Part shown: one piece after another, positions 1 through 10,994 of the stretch | Layout: each line of letters begins with the position of its first letter | How positions within the stretch are numbered: position 1 is the stretch's first letter | DNA from: Parietaria judaica | Lineage: Eukaryota; Streptophyta; Magnoliopsida; Rosales; Urticaceae | Direction of reading: 5' to 3' | DNA length: 64,000 nt | Assembly (NCBI GenBank): GCA_954871525.1 | Contig: OX940871.1 | Location: 25,952,586-26,016,585, forward strand | Notes under the pieces: generated by a model | The model's database searches: none | Seen by the model: only the letters and a program-made list of their open reading frames with translations | What the model was told of the DNA's origin: nothing | Program-made: the position numbers and the translations under genes

Positions 1-95
1 AAATCGTGTAAAAATAAATCTAGTACGTATGTATTTATGTACATATTTTTTCATTTTCATATTTATTAATTTTTCGTATGGTAACAATACATGTT

Positions 96-167
96 GGATC
101 TGTGGCGCAATGGTAGCGCGTCTGACTCCAGATCAGAAGGTTGCGTGTTCGATTCACGTCAGGTTCA
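96..167 (+). tRNA. tRNA-Trp (anticodon CCA)
   Basis: A 72-nt cloverleaf can be folded by eye. The acceptor arm GGATCTG pairs with CAGGTTC (two G-U pairs), the D arm contains GCGCAATGGTAGCGC, the anticodon loop reads CTCCAGA giving CCA, and the T arm contains the canonical B-box core GTTCGATTC. It decodes UGG (Trp). Both internal polymerase III promoter boxes are intact, so it is probably functional. No intron and no encoded CCA tail are seen, as expected for a plant nuclear tRNA gene. Confidence 0.96.
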
Positions 168-840
168 TTTTCCATGTTTTTTTCTTTCTAAATCAAAGAA
201 TGCGGATTCCGACTCGGGATTGCGGAAAGTTATAATAATCATTTACAATATATTGAAATTAAAACTATAATCATATAATTTCCCTTTGAACAAGCTTCAT
301 TTACTTTTGAAGAGTTAAAAAGAAGTAAAAAAAAAATAGTACTGGAACACTTGAAAATAAAAAAAAAAGTATAAGTTGACCTGCTGGGTCCGGACCTCAA
401 AAAATAGACCCTTGGTTGATATTTTGAAATTAATTCACCCGAAATTTTCTTATCAACATGGTATTTTTCTATGTACTTTTGATTAATTGTGTACTTACTC
501 TTATGAACCAACGAAATACCTATAGAATAAAAATATTGAGCATATTTACAAATCAGAAATTTTGCGTACGTGGGTGAGCACATTTACAGCGGTCTTGAAA
601 TTTATAAAAAATAAAAATATGGCGAAGAGTTTTTTTTTTTAAGTATAAAGATCAAAAGTTAATAAAAATTAGGCGAAAAAAGATTAAATTTTTATTTATT
701 AACTAGCGGCATAAAAATGTCAAGTTTATAAAAATATGTTAGAAAATATTTAGATTATTTTTTCGACATAGAAGTCTAAAGTTTAAAAGTGTCATTTTAA
801 CGAAAATGACATTATTGATTAAAGTTACAGTGCACTCTCG
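168..840. other. AT-rich spacer after tRNA-Trp
   Basis: No gene, tRNA or terminal-repeat element was recognised here. The only open frames are short and have no family resemblance. Poly-A and poly-T runs are frequent. Confidence 0.5.
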
Positions 841-942
841 CATTCCTAAATATAATTGACCAAACTTACATATGTAAAAGAGACAAACAAGCATTCCTAA
901 ATATAATTGACCAAACTTACATATGTAAAAGAGACAAATAAG
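841..942. repeat. Tandem duplication, 51-bp unit x2
   Basis: The unit beginning CATTCCTAAATATAATTGAC at 841 is repeated at 892. The copies are nearly identical, differing at one base near the end of the second unit. This is a recent local duplication in non-coding DNA. Confidence 0.9.
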
Positions 943-1020
943 ACTGTTTTGTTTTCTTTCAAGTTGTTAGAGAAGTACATTCTTTCTTCAATTCAATACG
1001 TTTTTCATAAGCCTTGTAAC

Positions 1021-1595
1021 TTAGGGTGAGTATTTTTGACCCAACCCGATGGCCCAACCCAATCCGTTATAGAATCGACCCCAATCTAATCCGCTCAAAA
1101 TTGGGTCAGATCGGGCCAGACCCGACTAGTGTTCGGGTCGGGGTCGGGTTCAAAACTTTGGGTCTCCGACCCGACCGATATAAAGTAATATATATTTCAT
1201 ATTAATTTTTATTTAAGTAGTGCAATATTTAGTCTTTTAAAATTTCTCATTCTCAATTTTACTTACATTCAAAGACCGTTCAATCACTCATTTTCATGTT
1301 TTATATTGTTTAGTGTATGTTTGCTTAATTAAATTTGTTTGGGGTACTTTTACTTGAATTTTGAGTTACATTGATGTATTTTTTTATATTATTTTTGTTA
1401 TATAAGATTAATTTTTAATTAATCGGGCCATGGTGACCCAAACCAACCCAACCCGATTTTTTATCGGGTCGGTTTGGTTCGGGCATTAAAAATCTTTGGG
1501 TCGGATCGGGTTTTTTTTTTTTACGAACTCGAAGTGATCGGTTCGAGTCCATAAAAAGCATCGGGACGGCCCAACCCAACCCATGCTCACCCCTA
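1021..1595. mobile_element. hAT-type MITE (575 bp)
   Basis: The element begins TTAGGGTGAG and ends CTCACCCCTA, forming imperfect terminal inverted repeats of the common plant TAGGGGTGAG hAT class. The sequence cttgtaac occurs directly before (1013-1020) and directly after (1596-1603), an 8-bp target-site duplication; the next base also matches. The subterminal parts are rich in GGGTCGGGT-like motifs and the centre is AT-rich. There is no coding capacity. Confidence 0.85.
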
Positions 1596-1925
1596 CTTGT
1601 AACTAAGGTAAGCACCATTAAATTAAATTGTTCGCAATATATGACTTACTTCAAAAACTATTTCTATCAATTGTTAGCAGAACGAGATTAATACGCTAAA
1701 TCATGAAATTATTGCGACTCATTGAAATTAAAATGAAGATCTCACAAGGGGCTGTGTGTTACTTTTCTAAAATTCATAGGACAAACTGCACCAACATTAA
1801 AACTTTGGGGGGCATAGTGCAATTACTCAATAAGTACGTTGAATTTTCCCGGGAAAAACTGCAGAGAAAATTCCAAGCATTCACTTAGAAACTTCCAAGT
1901 CTTCGCTCTCTCTCTCTAACTATCA

Positions 1926-1988
1926 ATGGAGTCAAAGTCAATCGAACCAGAGATGGACGATCTCTCTCAATTGATTTCGATCGGGTGA
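1926..1988 (+). promoter_or_regulatory. Upstream ORF in leader of the NRG1-like gene (20 codons)
   Basis: An ATG at 1926 opens a 20-codon frame that ends in TGA at 1986-1988, 29 nt before the main ATG at 2018. It is in a different frame from the main CDS, so it cannot extend the protein. Its start context is AATCAATGG-like (purine at -3, G at +4), which is reasonably strong. If the transcript starts upstream of 1926, as the CT-rich tract at 1903-1917 suggests, this uORF would be expected to reduce or condition translation of the NLR. The transcription start is inferred, not seen. Confidence 0.5.
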
Positions 1989-2017
1989 GCGGCGAGCTCC
2001 GAGCTCGAAGATCGGCC

Positions 2018-5000
2018 ATGGAGATCGCCTCGTGCGTGGCCGGAGCGGCGCTCGGCGCGGCGTTCCAGGCGTTCTTCGAAGAGGTCAGAGGCGCGGTGAA
2101 GAAGGGCGTGACCTTCAAGAAGAGGCTGAGGAAGATGGAGAAGAAGCTCCAGGCCATGGAGCCTCTGATGGCGGAGATCACGAAGCTGAATGTGAACCTG
2201 GACATGGCTCGGAACAACACCAGCTTCGTGGAGGTCATGGGAGAAGGGGCGAACCTCGTCAAGGACCTCTCGCTCGACGCGGAGAAGAACCGGTGGTGGA
2301 AGTTCCCGTGGAACGCGGCGAAGCTCGCTCGCCTCAACGGCGACGTCGCCGACCTGATGGAGATCTTGCTGATGCAGAACGCGGTTGTAGGGATGAAGAC
2401 TCTGGAGCTGGTGAGCGCCGCGTCGGCGGAGCGCTGCCTGGTTGCGGGATCCGCGACCGGCGGGGGCGGGGGATGCTGCGAAGCTCCGGCGCCGGAGGAG
2501 TTCACGGTGGGGCTGGACGTTTCTGTGGAGGAGTTGAGAGCGGAGATCCTTGGCGGCGAGAGGGCAGTGGTCGTGGTCAGCGCTCCGGCGGGGTGCGGGA
2601 AGACCACTTTGGTGCAGAAGCTCTGCCAAGACGGTGAAATCAGAGGTACATTCGCTTGCCGTTTCCGTGGATTTCGATCATATTTGCTAGTTCTGTAGCT
2701 AATTCTGGTTCTGGTGTGGGTAGAGATTGAATTGGTATCTACAATTTCGATAGTTTAGCTCGTTACTTGGTTTTATTCCGTTTGTTTGGGGATTCATTTT
2801 ACGTTTTTCTTGTTCGGTTCGGATCAAAACCGGTAATCAAACCGAATGAATCACAATTCCGCTGAAGGGGAATTCACCAAGACGGTGAATCCGCTTTTCC
2901 TCTTTATTAATACCACGAATTACGAAGAACAAATCACCCGCCTATATAAAAAAGCACCCGCAGTTGCATTTGATGTCGATTTCGTCATACCCGTAAGCTT
3001 ATGTGTAGTTGATTGTTCTAGGGCCGCCCTTAATTTAGTTTCGTTGTTGAATCAAGTTTCGAAAAACAATGAACTCAAAACTTGTACCCAATGCTTCAGC
3101 GAATTTCATTAATAAACTTCAACGAATTTCAGAACTCAAAACTTGTACCCAATGCTTAATCGGAAGACAATTTGACTCATACTCGATTATCCTCTCCATT
3201 CAGGCTGCACATCTACGACTCCATAAACTCCAAATAGTTAGACCGATAATTACCCTAATAAATTTCCTGATTGAGAAGACCGTGCTGCTCTATTAAACCA
3301 AAGTTGTTCCGTCTTTCCAAGTCAGTAACAAGGAACGACACTCCCAATTCGGCCATTCAACAATTTGTTGCAAACTCGTCTTTATTTAAATATGTTCCTA
3401 TTCCTCGTTGTTTCCATCGTGACAACAATTGCACGCCGTAACTTACTTTCACTTACAAACCCATAAATTTATTTTTCGACGACGTATTAATTATCTACCT
3501 TTTTTGTTCATAAGTTTATTCTTATTTCTCATCATTTTAATAGTTATGTGGCATTAGTTTGTTCTTTTTCCCTTTTCTGTTTGGATAGAGTCCTGAGGTA
3601 TTAACAATTCTTTTTCTTTTCAAATTTCCAGTTACTTATCCATCCTTTTTTCTCCTTCTTTGTTAAGTTTTCTCTCTCTTTGTTTTGAAAGGGAGGTTCA
3701 AGAGCAACATATTGTTCGTAAAAGTTTCAAAAACGCCAAACCTGAGCGCCATCGTGGAGGAAATTCACCGGCATTACCGTTGCAAAGTGCCTACGTTTCG
3801 CGACGAAGATAGTGCCAAAAAAAGTTTAGAAAGATTGCTGACGGAGATGGGAAACAGCAGCCCCATCTTGCTTGTCCTTGATGATGTTTGGTCTGAAGCG
3901 GAGTCTTTCATCGATAACTTCTGCTTCAAATCGATCCCGGGCTACAAGATCCTCGTGACCTCGCAATTTGAGTTACGGACATTCAAACCCGCTTACGAAC
4001 TGAAGATGTTGAGCGACGAACATTCCATGGCTCTGTTCCGGCATCACGCCAAGTTGGAAAATACGAGCAATATCCGTGAGTCCATTATAACAGAAGTGAG
4101 TGTGATTTCATTGAATAATTTGCATATGTCGCATCTGAAGTTGTCGTGTTTCCTTTATTTTATATATATATCCTTATTTTTCCCTCTGAACTTTTATGTA
4201 AACTATAAAGTTATACCTTCTCTTCTCTTTAACGCCCCTTCCTTATCTTTGTTCAATATCTGACGATTTCTGTTAAAATTTACTAGTTTTTTGGGGGATA
4301 ATGATAGAAAATATAATTAGTTTAAGAGTTCTCAAGGGGGTAATTATAAAAAATATCATTAGTTTAAGAGTTCTCGGGGGGGATAATTGTAAAAAATTGT
4401 CAGTGTAATTGACGGTTTCCGTTAAATTCTAATGCATAAAGACGCTGTTTGAATGGTTTCAGGTAGTGCAGCACTGCAAAAGGTGGCCCCTCGCTCTTAA
4501 GCTAATTGGCTCGACACTGTGCGGGGAGCCCCCGAGGATCTGGGAAAGAGAGTTGAAAAGATGGAAGACAAATAACTCTAACGTTCTCGATCTCAATAGT
4601 GACTTGCTTCTCCGCCTGCAAAGCAGTGTTGAAGTCCTCGGGGAGAAGGACCCCGATCTAAAGGAATGTTTCATAGATCTCGGTTCGTTTCCAGAAGATC
4701 GGAAAATTCCTGTCTCCGCTCTGATCGGTATGTGGAAAACATTGTACGGGATCGAAGAAGATGAAGCCGTGTTTAAACTTTTCCGCCTCCATAAATTGAA
4801 AATGGCAAACATTTTCGTCACAAGGTTGCGCTCATTCACACTATCATGTTTCATGGTTTTAAGTTGATACTTGATAGTATGGGTGAATTCAGGACTGGGA
4901 ACTGGGATTTGGACTTTGTTTCGCATGATCTCCGTTTTTTAGCCCTTAAAACACCATGCGTGGTGTCAACTTTGGAAAAGCTCTGTTTCATTTTGATCTA

Positions 5001-6600
5001 GGCCAAACCGGGCAAGGACAAAACCAGTGCCTGGTGCCGTGTTTGAAATTATTAGTAAGAATTACTTTCAAATAAAAAAATAAATATAGTCTAAACTTCA
5101 AACAAGTTTTGCTAGAATTGAACCCTAAAAGCTGAACTATAATACATGAATTAAAAAGATTAAAAATAAAAAAAACCGGCCAGCCCAGTATTTCAAAGCT
5201 TCCACCTGGTCCCGGTGTCTTGTTTTTGGACAGAAAGGTCCAATTTTTAGACCAAAACGAGGCTTCAGGCTTAAACTCTCTCGGTTGTTTCTTTTCTGCT
5301 CGTCATTTATTTACTGCGTTTGAGCATTTGAATCTTGTTTAAACAGAAGCGACGTGGACGAAGTCGACGATTACTACAGCGATCACTTCATCACTCTGCA
5401 TGATTTGATCAGAGAGCTGGCCATTCATCAGAGCAAGCAGGATTCCGGAAAAGCGAAAAGACTGTTTTTGGAAAATCTCGGAAACGGTCTCGTAAATTCC
5501 TCGACTTCACGAAACACAGAATCTCTTAACCCGCGCTTGCTCTCCATCTCTACCAGTTAGTCTTTCTCTCTTTCATTGCAGACATTTATCAGGAAAATAA
5601 TCTACTGATACATGACAATTCTCATGCTTTCAATTGGGCTGAATTATTATCCAATGTTTTGTTGCTAGGTCGGAATAAGTACCCTATTATTTTTTTGTAT
5701 TTAGTTATATTAAACCAGTGAAGTAGCCCACTGCATACACTTTTTGAGTTAAATTATTTACTGATATATATTTTTTCAGATGGACCGGTCTCAGCTAATT
5801 ATTTCAACGCGCCATTAACGGAAACCGAAGTTCTGGTTCTGAACTTTCTGAAAAGCGATCAAGCCCTGCCGGAATTTACCCAAAAGATGATCAATCTAAA
5901 GGTTTTGATTGCCACAAACTACGGCTCATTCCTCGCTGAACTACGCAACCTTAACCTGCTCGGTTCGTTAATCCATCTGAATACAATCAGATTGGAGCGT
6001 GTCTCGGTTCCTTCCTTCGCGTCCATACGGCTGGAAAATCTGCAGAAACTGTCGTTTTTCATGTGCAAGATCGGTCAGGCTTTCGGCTCTATCGCCATAG
6101 CGGAATGTTTCCCGAATCTGGAGGAGCTGAACATCGATTACTGCAGCGATTTGATAAATCTCCCCGACGGGATCTGCGATCTGGTAAAGATCAGAAAGCT
6201 CAGCATTACACATTGCACGAACCTCTCCTCGCTTCCCGACGTGATCGGGAAAATGCGCAACGTGAAAGTTGTGAGGCTGAGGTCTTGCACGGATTTGACA
6301 GAGCTTCCAAGCTCGATCTGCGAGCTGGCTGAGCTGGAATTTCTCGACATTTCGAACTGCTTCAGCGTCAGGGGTTTGCCTGAGGGAATCGGCGAGTTGC
6401 GGAGCTTGGCGAAGCTGAACATGAAGGAGTGCTCGAGGTTGACGGAATTGCCATCGTCGGTTTTGGACCTGGAGAACCTCAAGGAAGTGGTGTGTGACGA
6501 GGAGATTAAGGAGCTGTGGAAGCTGTATCTGCCTTGTCATGCTGCTGAGATAGAGTTTACTTTGACCAAGGAAGATATCAACTTGAATTTCCTTGCTTAA
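2018..6600 (+). CDS. NRG1: RPW8-NB-ARC-LRR helper immune receptor, NRG1-like
   Basis: Exons join in frame as 2018-2645, 3692-4095, 4463-4824, 5347-5555 and 5780-6600, giving 807 aa, close to Arabidopsis NRG1. All introns are GT-AG. The RPW8-type coiled-coil domain spans roughly residues 1-135. The NB-ARC domain has a P-loop AGCGKTTL at 191-198, kinase-2 LLVLDDVW at 269-276, a GLPL-equivalent WPLAL near 352, RNBS-D CFIDLGSFPEDRK from 413, and an MHD-equivalent TLHD at 481-484. C-terminal LRRs run about 540-780, and the protein ends KEDINLNFLA, as NRG1 proteins do. Family knowledge: NRG1 RNLs act downstream of TIR-NLRs with EDS1-SAG101 and form membrane calcium-permeable resistosomes. Start choice: the ATG at 2018 begins the RPW8 domain. 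Oddities are a hAT-like insertion in intron 3, an uORF, and Ala instead of the first P-loop Gly. ADR1-type is the alternative; the C-terminal tail favours NRG1. Confidence 0.9.
4868..5280. mobile_element. Degenerate hAT-like MITE in intron 3 of the NRG1-like gene
   Basis: The intron holds a block with a GGACTGGGAACTGGGATT end and an inverted, degenerate counterpart around CTGGTCCCGGTGTC. The same GGGAACCGG-like composition recurs in the MITEs at 12091 and 41755. No target duplication could be read, so the edges are approximate. Confidence 0.4.
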
Positions 6601-6972
6601 AGTATATGTAATTTTGAGCTCTACTTTCTATCTTTATTGTTTTGCATCTGCTTGATATAAATTATTGGATAATATTATTCAAGGGTTTCATAAATTCTAT
6701 GGGAAAAAAAAGAAGAGAAATTGATCCAAATAGCCAATGAAACATAGGATTAGTAAACTAGCCAAATTTTAGTTAATTTTATAAACTAGCCAATTAACAT
6801 GAGGTGACATTTTAATAACATTTTTTATCCTTGTAATACCCTTTAATTAATCATTTTAATTATAATTTTTGTAATTAATTAAAAAAATAGCACAAATCAA
6901 GCTTAATTAATTATGCATAAATTTGAGAATTTAATAACCAATTTGAATCATTTCCCTCTCCCTCCTTCCCTC

Positions 6973-6974
<2 letters not shown>

Positions 6975-7015
<41 letters not shown>
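6975..7015. repeat. (CT)n microsatellite
   Basis: An uninterrupted CT dinucleotide run of about 20 units sits just upstream of the ATG of the captured KNL1-like fragment, probably part of its original 5' leader. Confidence 0.95.
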
Positions 7016-7019
<4 letters not shown>

Positions 7020-7042
7020 GTTTATCTTCTCCGAGCGAATCC

Positions 7043-7540
7043 ATGGCGTCGAAGGTCCCCGACGAGACCCCTCGCAGCGAGTCAGAGGGTGAGAAACGCG
7101 CCCTGCGCATCAAGAGGAAGCGCGCTCGCTGCGTGAGCTTCGCCGACATCGAGATCACCTCCGTCCATTTCATCCACCGTGACGACGTCTGCGTCTGCGA
7201 GACGCCGCCCAAGCCCCGCCCCAACTCCTACCCCAACGCTGCGCTGCAGCCTGACAACGAGCTCGTCGGGTTCTACGAGGACTTGGCCGGCGACAGTGAC
7301 GATTCCGGCGAGGATGAGGAAAGGAGCGCCGAGGGCAAGAAGTCGTTTTTCAGGCCGTTGGGATCCCTGTATCCGGGGGGAGCAGCACCGCCGGTTCCGG
7401 CGCCTCCAACGACGATGAGATTTCGCTGCCCCCGTCGCGCGCGAAGGAGCTCCTCCATCGGAGCACTCGCTCGAAAACACCGAGGCCACGGCGATCGACG
7501 GCGAAACTTCGGCGGTCTTAAGGGAAAGAGATATATTATT
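7043..7540 (+). pseudogene. Truncated N-terminal fragment resembling plant KNL1/SPC105 kinetochore protein
   Basis: From the ATG at 7043 the frame reads MASKVPDETPRSE, then KRKRARCVSFADIEITSVH followed by an RDD/ETPP segment and an acidic DSDDSGEDEE block. The basic-VSFADxEITSVH-ETPP signature is, from memory, the N-terminus of plant KNL1-like proteins, where RVSF is a PP1-docking motif. Here Cys precedes VSF, so the motif is altered. After about residue 112 the sense continues in other frames (the second from the G run near 7376, a third from about 7462), and the gene stops at 7530 where AT-rich element DNA begins. It is therefore a frameshifted, truncated copy inside a TIR element. The KNL1 assignment is moderate; the pseudogene status is strong. 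Confidence 0.6.
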
Positions 7541-7597
7541 TTTTGTATTTAAAATATTTGATTATTGTATTTAAATTTTAATATGAATAATATTTGT

Positions 7598-7712
7598 GAT
7601 TGTTAATTTACGTTGATTCGTTGTTAATTTATGTTGTTAATTCGTTGTTGATTTACGTTGATTCGTTGTTGATTTACGTTAATTCGTTGTTGATTTACGT
7701 TAATTCGCGTCT
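7598..7712. repeat. Short tandem repeat, about 24-bp unit
   Basis: Units of the type GTTGATTTACGTTAATTCGT recur four to five times with small differences, immediately after the captured fragment inside the TIR element. Confidence 0.8.
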
Positions 7713-8246
7713 TTAATTTGTTGATATTTTTTGAAAAAAATAAAAAATCCAAAAATTATATGAATGTTTTGAATTTAAAATTTGAATTATAGAAAGAAAA
7801 AAAAAGGTTTGGTTTTAGTTGTTACCATATTAATAAACATTTCAATTAATAGATTCAATTAATGAAAATAAATGAGTTTTTAATTTTATTAAAATATGAG
7901 GGCAATAATGTAATTAGATTTTTATTTTTATGGTTAATTGGCTAGTTTATAAAATTAACCAATGTTTGACTATTTTACTAAAGACACTTTCAAGTTTAGC
8001 TATTTCTCCAAAACATCTTATATATAAATATAATTCTAAAGCATATTCTTTGATATATACCCTCTTATAGCTATACAGTAGTACACAATTAGGCGCATAC
8101 ATAGGTCAAGCTTTAACCATGGCCCAAACATCGATCAGTAGTACTAACTAATAGAAGTTGTTAATCATCAGTTGAGTCTATTGGTATTAATATTGAATCT
8201 GTTTTTTTATTGAATGTGTGAATAAAAATTTATTTAGGATTTTTGG

Positions 8247-9032
8247 ATGAAGAAAGGAATAATCGATGCGTTCTTCAGGAGATCTAAGATTCAAAGTTTA
8301 GTGAATGAGGTCAAAGATGATGAAAGAAATTTGCTACGAGGAAATGCGAAGAAATGAAGATGAAAAAGAGGTTCAAGATGAAGCAAAGTACCAAATAAAG
8401 TTGAGTTTGATATCAAAAAGGTGGAGAGAGATCTAGGAAAACGACGACAAATTTGCACTTATCCAACTCATATGCGCGACGAAGTACGGAGAGCTTACAT
8501 CGAATTGGGGCCTTATCAACCAAAGAAAGAAGGATCATATCCACAAAAAGAAGAAAAATATTTAAAAAGTTTTCAAGAATCTTGGTATAAGCTCGGCTCA
8601 ACATGGTTAGAATATTCTCCATTTAGGAATGTCATTGTGTTTACCTTGTTTATTATTTAGAAAGGAGAATGGGAACGGGGCCAACGCTTTCAGAGTTGAA
8701 GGATTTCAAGGATGGAAGAAGGTGAAAACGGAAAGAATTGTTCTCTTTTGGTACATGTTGGAAAAATTCAACAACTCCCAAAGTTTGAGTTGATTACACG
8801 TTCCGATCTGTGTAGCTAGTTGAAATTAATTGGGAACTCTGATTCATATCCTCTTCTTTATAGAGTATTAACTCTTATCTTGATGCTCCTTATTTCTACT
8901 GCTACAACAGAGCGTTCATTTTCATATATGAGTATTATAAAAACTGCATGTCTCCTTGTGTATTTTGAGAAAGAAATAGTTATGCAGTTTACTCTCTGTG
9001 AAATTGCCGACGATTTCCGTGATATGGCATAA
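8247..9032 (+). pseudogene. Internally deleted hAT transposase (TTF-type zinc finger / ZMYM1-like)
   Basis: The N-terminal part opens with ATG at 8247 (MKKGIIDAFFRRS). A shifted frame then gives VERDLGKRRQI, RRAYIELGPYQPK and FQESWYKLGSTWLEYSP, the TTF-type zinc-finger region of plant ZMYM1-like hAT transposases. After NANAFRVEGFQGWKK-like remnants, the sequence jumps to the C-terminal hAT dimerisation region at about 8870-9030 (STATTERSFSYMSIIKT, then IADDFRDM). The several-hundred-residue catalytic middle is missing and there are frameshifts and stops, so it cannot encode an active transposase. It sits directly beside the KNL1-carrying TIR element, but its own termini were not found. Confidence 0.8.
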
Positions 9033-10860
9033 AGACACTCTCAATTTTAAATATTTGTTGTTCAAGTTTGTTTTTTAAATTAGCTTGTTAACAAGTTTTT
9101 AATTTTACTATATTGGTACTTGAATGTTATGAATATTTTGTTTTTCGTTTCGTGTTAAAGGTTATGTCGGGATTTTGAAATGACAATGTACATGTTTTTT
9201 GGATTTGATGACAAATGAGAAAATGTGGTAATGAAAATATACGTTCGATGTACATATGTCGGGATTTTATGATGAAAATGTCGTCATGCCTCGGTTGGTC
9301 AATAGGCCAAAATGAGAATGAGGCCAATCCAAATTCTAAAGGTTTATACACTCCTTCCTTCCGATTCAACTCAAAAACGACGATAAAAAACGAGTCATGA
9401 AGATCAAAGAATATGCCTCTGCTCAACCCGGATAATTACTGCATCACATTTACTAGTAATAACTATTTTGTTGTACTTGGATTATATTTTTCATTAGGGT
9501 ACAGATGAATGCTCAAAGCTATTCCAAATATGTGATGGAAAATATGAAATTAAAGTTTTAGACGCCAACGTGGAAAACGAGTATTAGGCCGAGCTGATCT
9601 CTATCTTTGTGTTAGTTTAATTTTCATTTCAAAACTTTACTCAGTAGACTCTAAAACATAACTAATTCCCTCGATAAACTTTAAGTTTTCATAATTTTTA
9701 AAATAGACTTTAAAAATTTAAAGTAAAATTTACCTCTATTCTTAATTCATTATTTTAATTTCAAGACATTAAAAGGCTGTTTGGAAGCCATTTTCAAAAC
9801 AGATTTTGGTTTCGCCAAATTATTTTACCAAAAAGATTGATAAAATTGTAGTAGGTTAATTTTTTGATAAAAAATTTTCTAAAAGCATTTTTTCATTAGC
9901 ATTACTTTACGTAGGAAAATAAAAACAAAAAAAAGGTATTTTCATTTTGTGTTTTCTTTTTGTATCCTCAAATTAACTCTTTACATGTGTGGTTTTATTA
10001 AAAGAAAAAGGAATATTGCGGCAAAAATACCAAGTGTCTCATACTACTTGATATATATTAAATTATATTGTCGTGATAAAAGCCTCAAAATACTAAAAAA
10101 AATAATTTTGTCGCAAGAAATTTAAAACTTATAATTGGATCTTTTTGGAACTCTTGAAAATGATGAAAATAAAACTTAGAACTTATACTAAGACCTTTTT
10201 CGGTTTTTTTAAACTTTTACCACATTAAAATAAAATTTGGTTTAATTTTAATATAAGTACGCTCTATTAAAAATAATAAACCAAACAAATTTTCATTTCT
10301 CTTTATAAAGATCAATTTTCAAAAAACTTAAACCGAACACAGTTTTTACTTTTCTTTTCAAAAAATAGTGCGACAAAATTTTAACCGATCACCTTTTCAA
10401 AACGTAATTATAAAACAATTTGACAAAAATAAAAATGCAAACACAAAACGAAAATGAAAAACGCTTGTAAACGCTATCTAACTTTCAAAATGACATGATA
10501 TTAGTGTCCAAATTTCTAGACATAAATTGTCCAAATTAAGTGACTATACTTTGACCTAAATTTTTTAAAAAGTCTATTTTAAGAATTATAAAAACTTGAA
10601 GTCTATGGAAAGAATTACTGGTGTTCTGGAGTTTCCCTCTTTTTTATGTTTGCTTGAATTTATTTATTTACCCTTAAACCTAAAATTCAAATATTTTAAT
10701 CAAACTACAATTTTATACAAACACAATTTTGTGACCATATATGATATAAAAGGACAAAGTAGGAACGAAAATTTAGAAAACATTTGGTTCAACGAAAAGT
10801 GAAGAAGTTAAGTATGAATGATAGAAGTCCTTGACAAGAAATAACACTTGACACTTCATG
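9033..10860. other. AT-rich intergenic DNA with a probable TIR element (about 9774-10480)
   Basis: No gene is visible. A GGCTGTTTGGAAGCC end near 9776 and an inverted-looking AAACGCTATCTAAC end near 10470 bracket AT-rich DNA. GGC-GTTTGG-type ends occur in many plant MITEs. No target duplication could be read. Confidence 0.35.
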
Positions 10861-10901
10861 GGTCAACACCAACTCCCCAAACCCCTTATGGTATATGTAT
10901 C

Positions 10902-10917
10902 TAAACCCTAACCCTAA
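10902..10917. repeat. Telomere-like motif (telo-box)
   Basis: Two and a half units of the plant telomere repeat CCCTAAA occur here (TAAACCCTAACCCTAAA), 80 bp beyond the stop codon of the SnRK2 gene. Telo-boxes are known regulatory motifs and are also left by double-strand-break repair. Which applies here cannot be told. Confidence 0.8.
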
Positions 10918-10994
10918 AAATCCAAAGTTTATCATACATTGTCTCCGGCGCAGGAACCCACCCTAAAGTGGCAGATTTTCCAGCAGAACGGGGA

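Larger units (their letters stand above)
6715..8015. mobile_element. Pack-type TIR element carrying a KNL1-like gene fragment
   Basis: Inverted terminal regions flank a GC-rich gene fragment. The strongest pairing is 6771-6798 against 7933-7960, 27 of 28 bases after reverse complementing, within degenerate TIRs of about 80 bp that share AAATAGCCAA-like and CTAGCCAATTAA motifs. The interior (7020-7530) is GC-rich coding-like DNA, unlike the AT-rich arms. This is the layout of a Pack-MULE or similar gene-capturing element. I could not read a target-site duplication, so the outer edges and superfamily are uncertain. It lies about 115 bp past the NLR stop codon. Confidence 0.6.

Noticed and set aside
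1885..2629. Long minus-strand frames opposite exon 1 of the NLR
   Set aside because: They arise from the GC-rich codon pattern of the sense exon; the plus strand has RPW8 and P-loop motifs, and the minus frames match no family.
7082..7489. Minus-strand frame of 135 codons over the KNL1-like fragment
   Set aside because: Antisense shadow of GC-rich coding DNA; no motif, and the sense strand has the recognisable signature.
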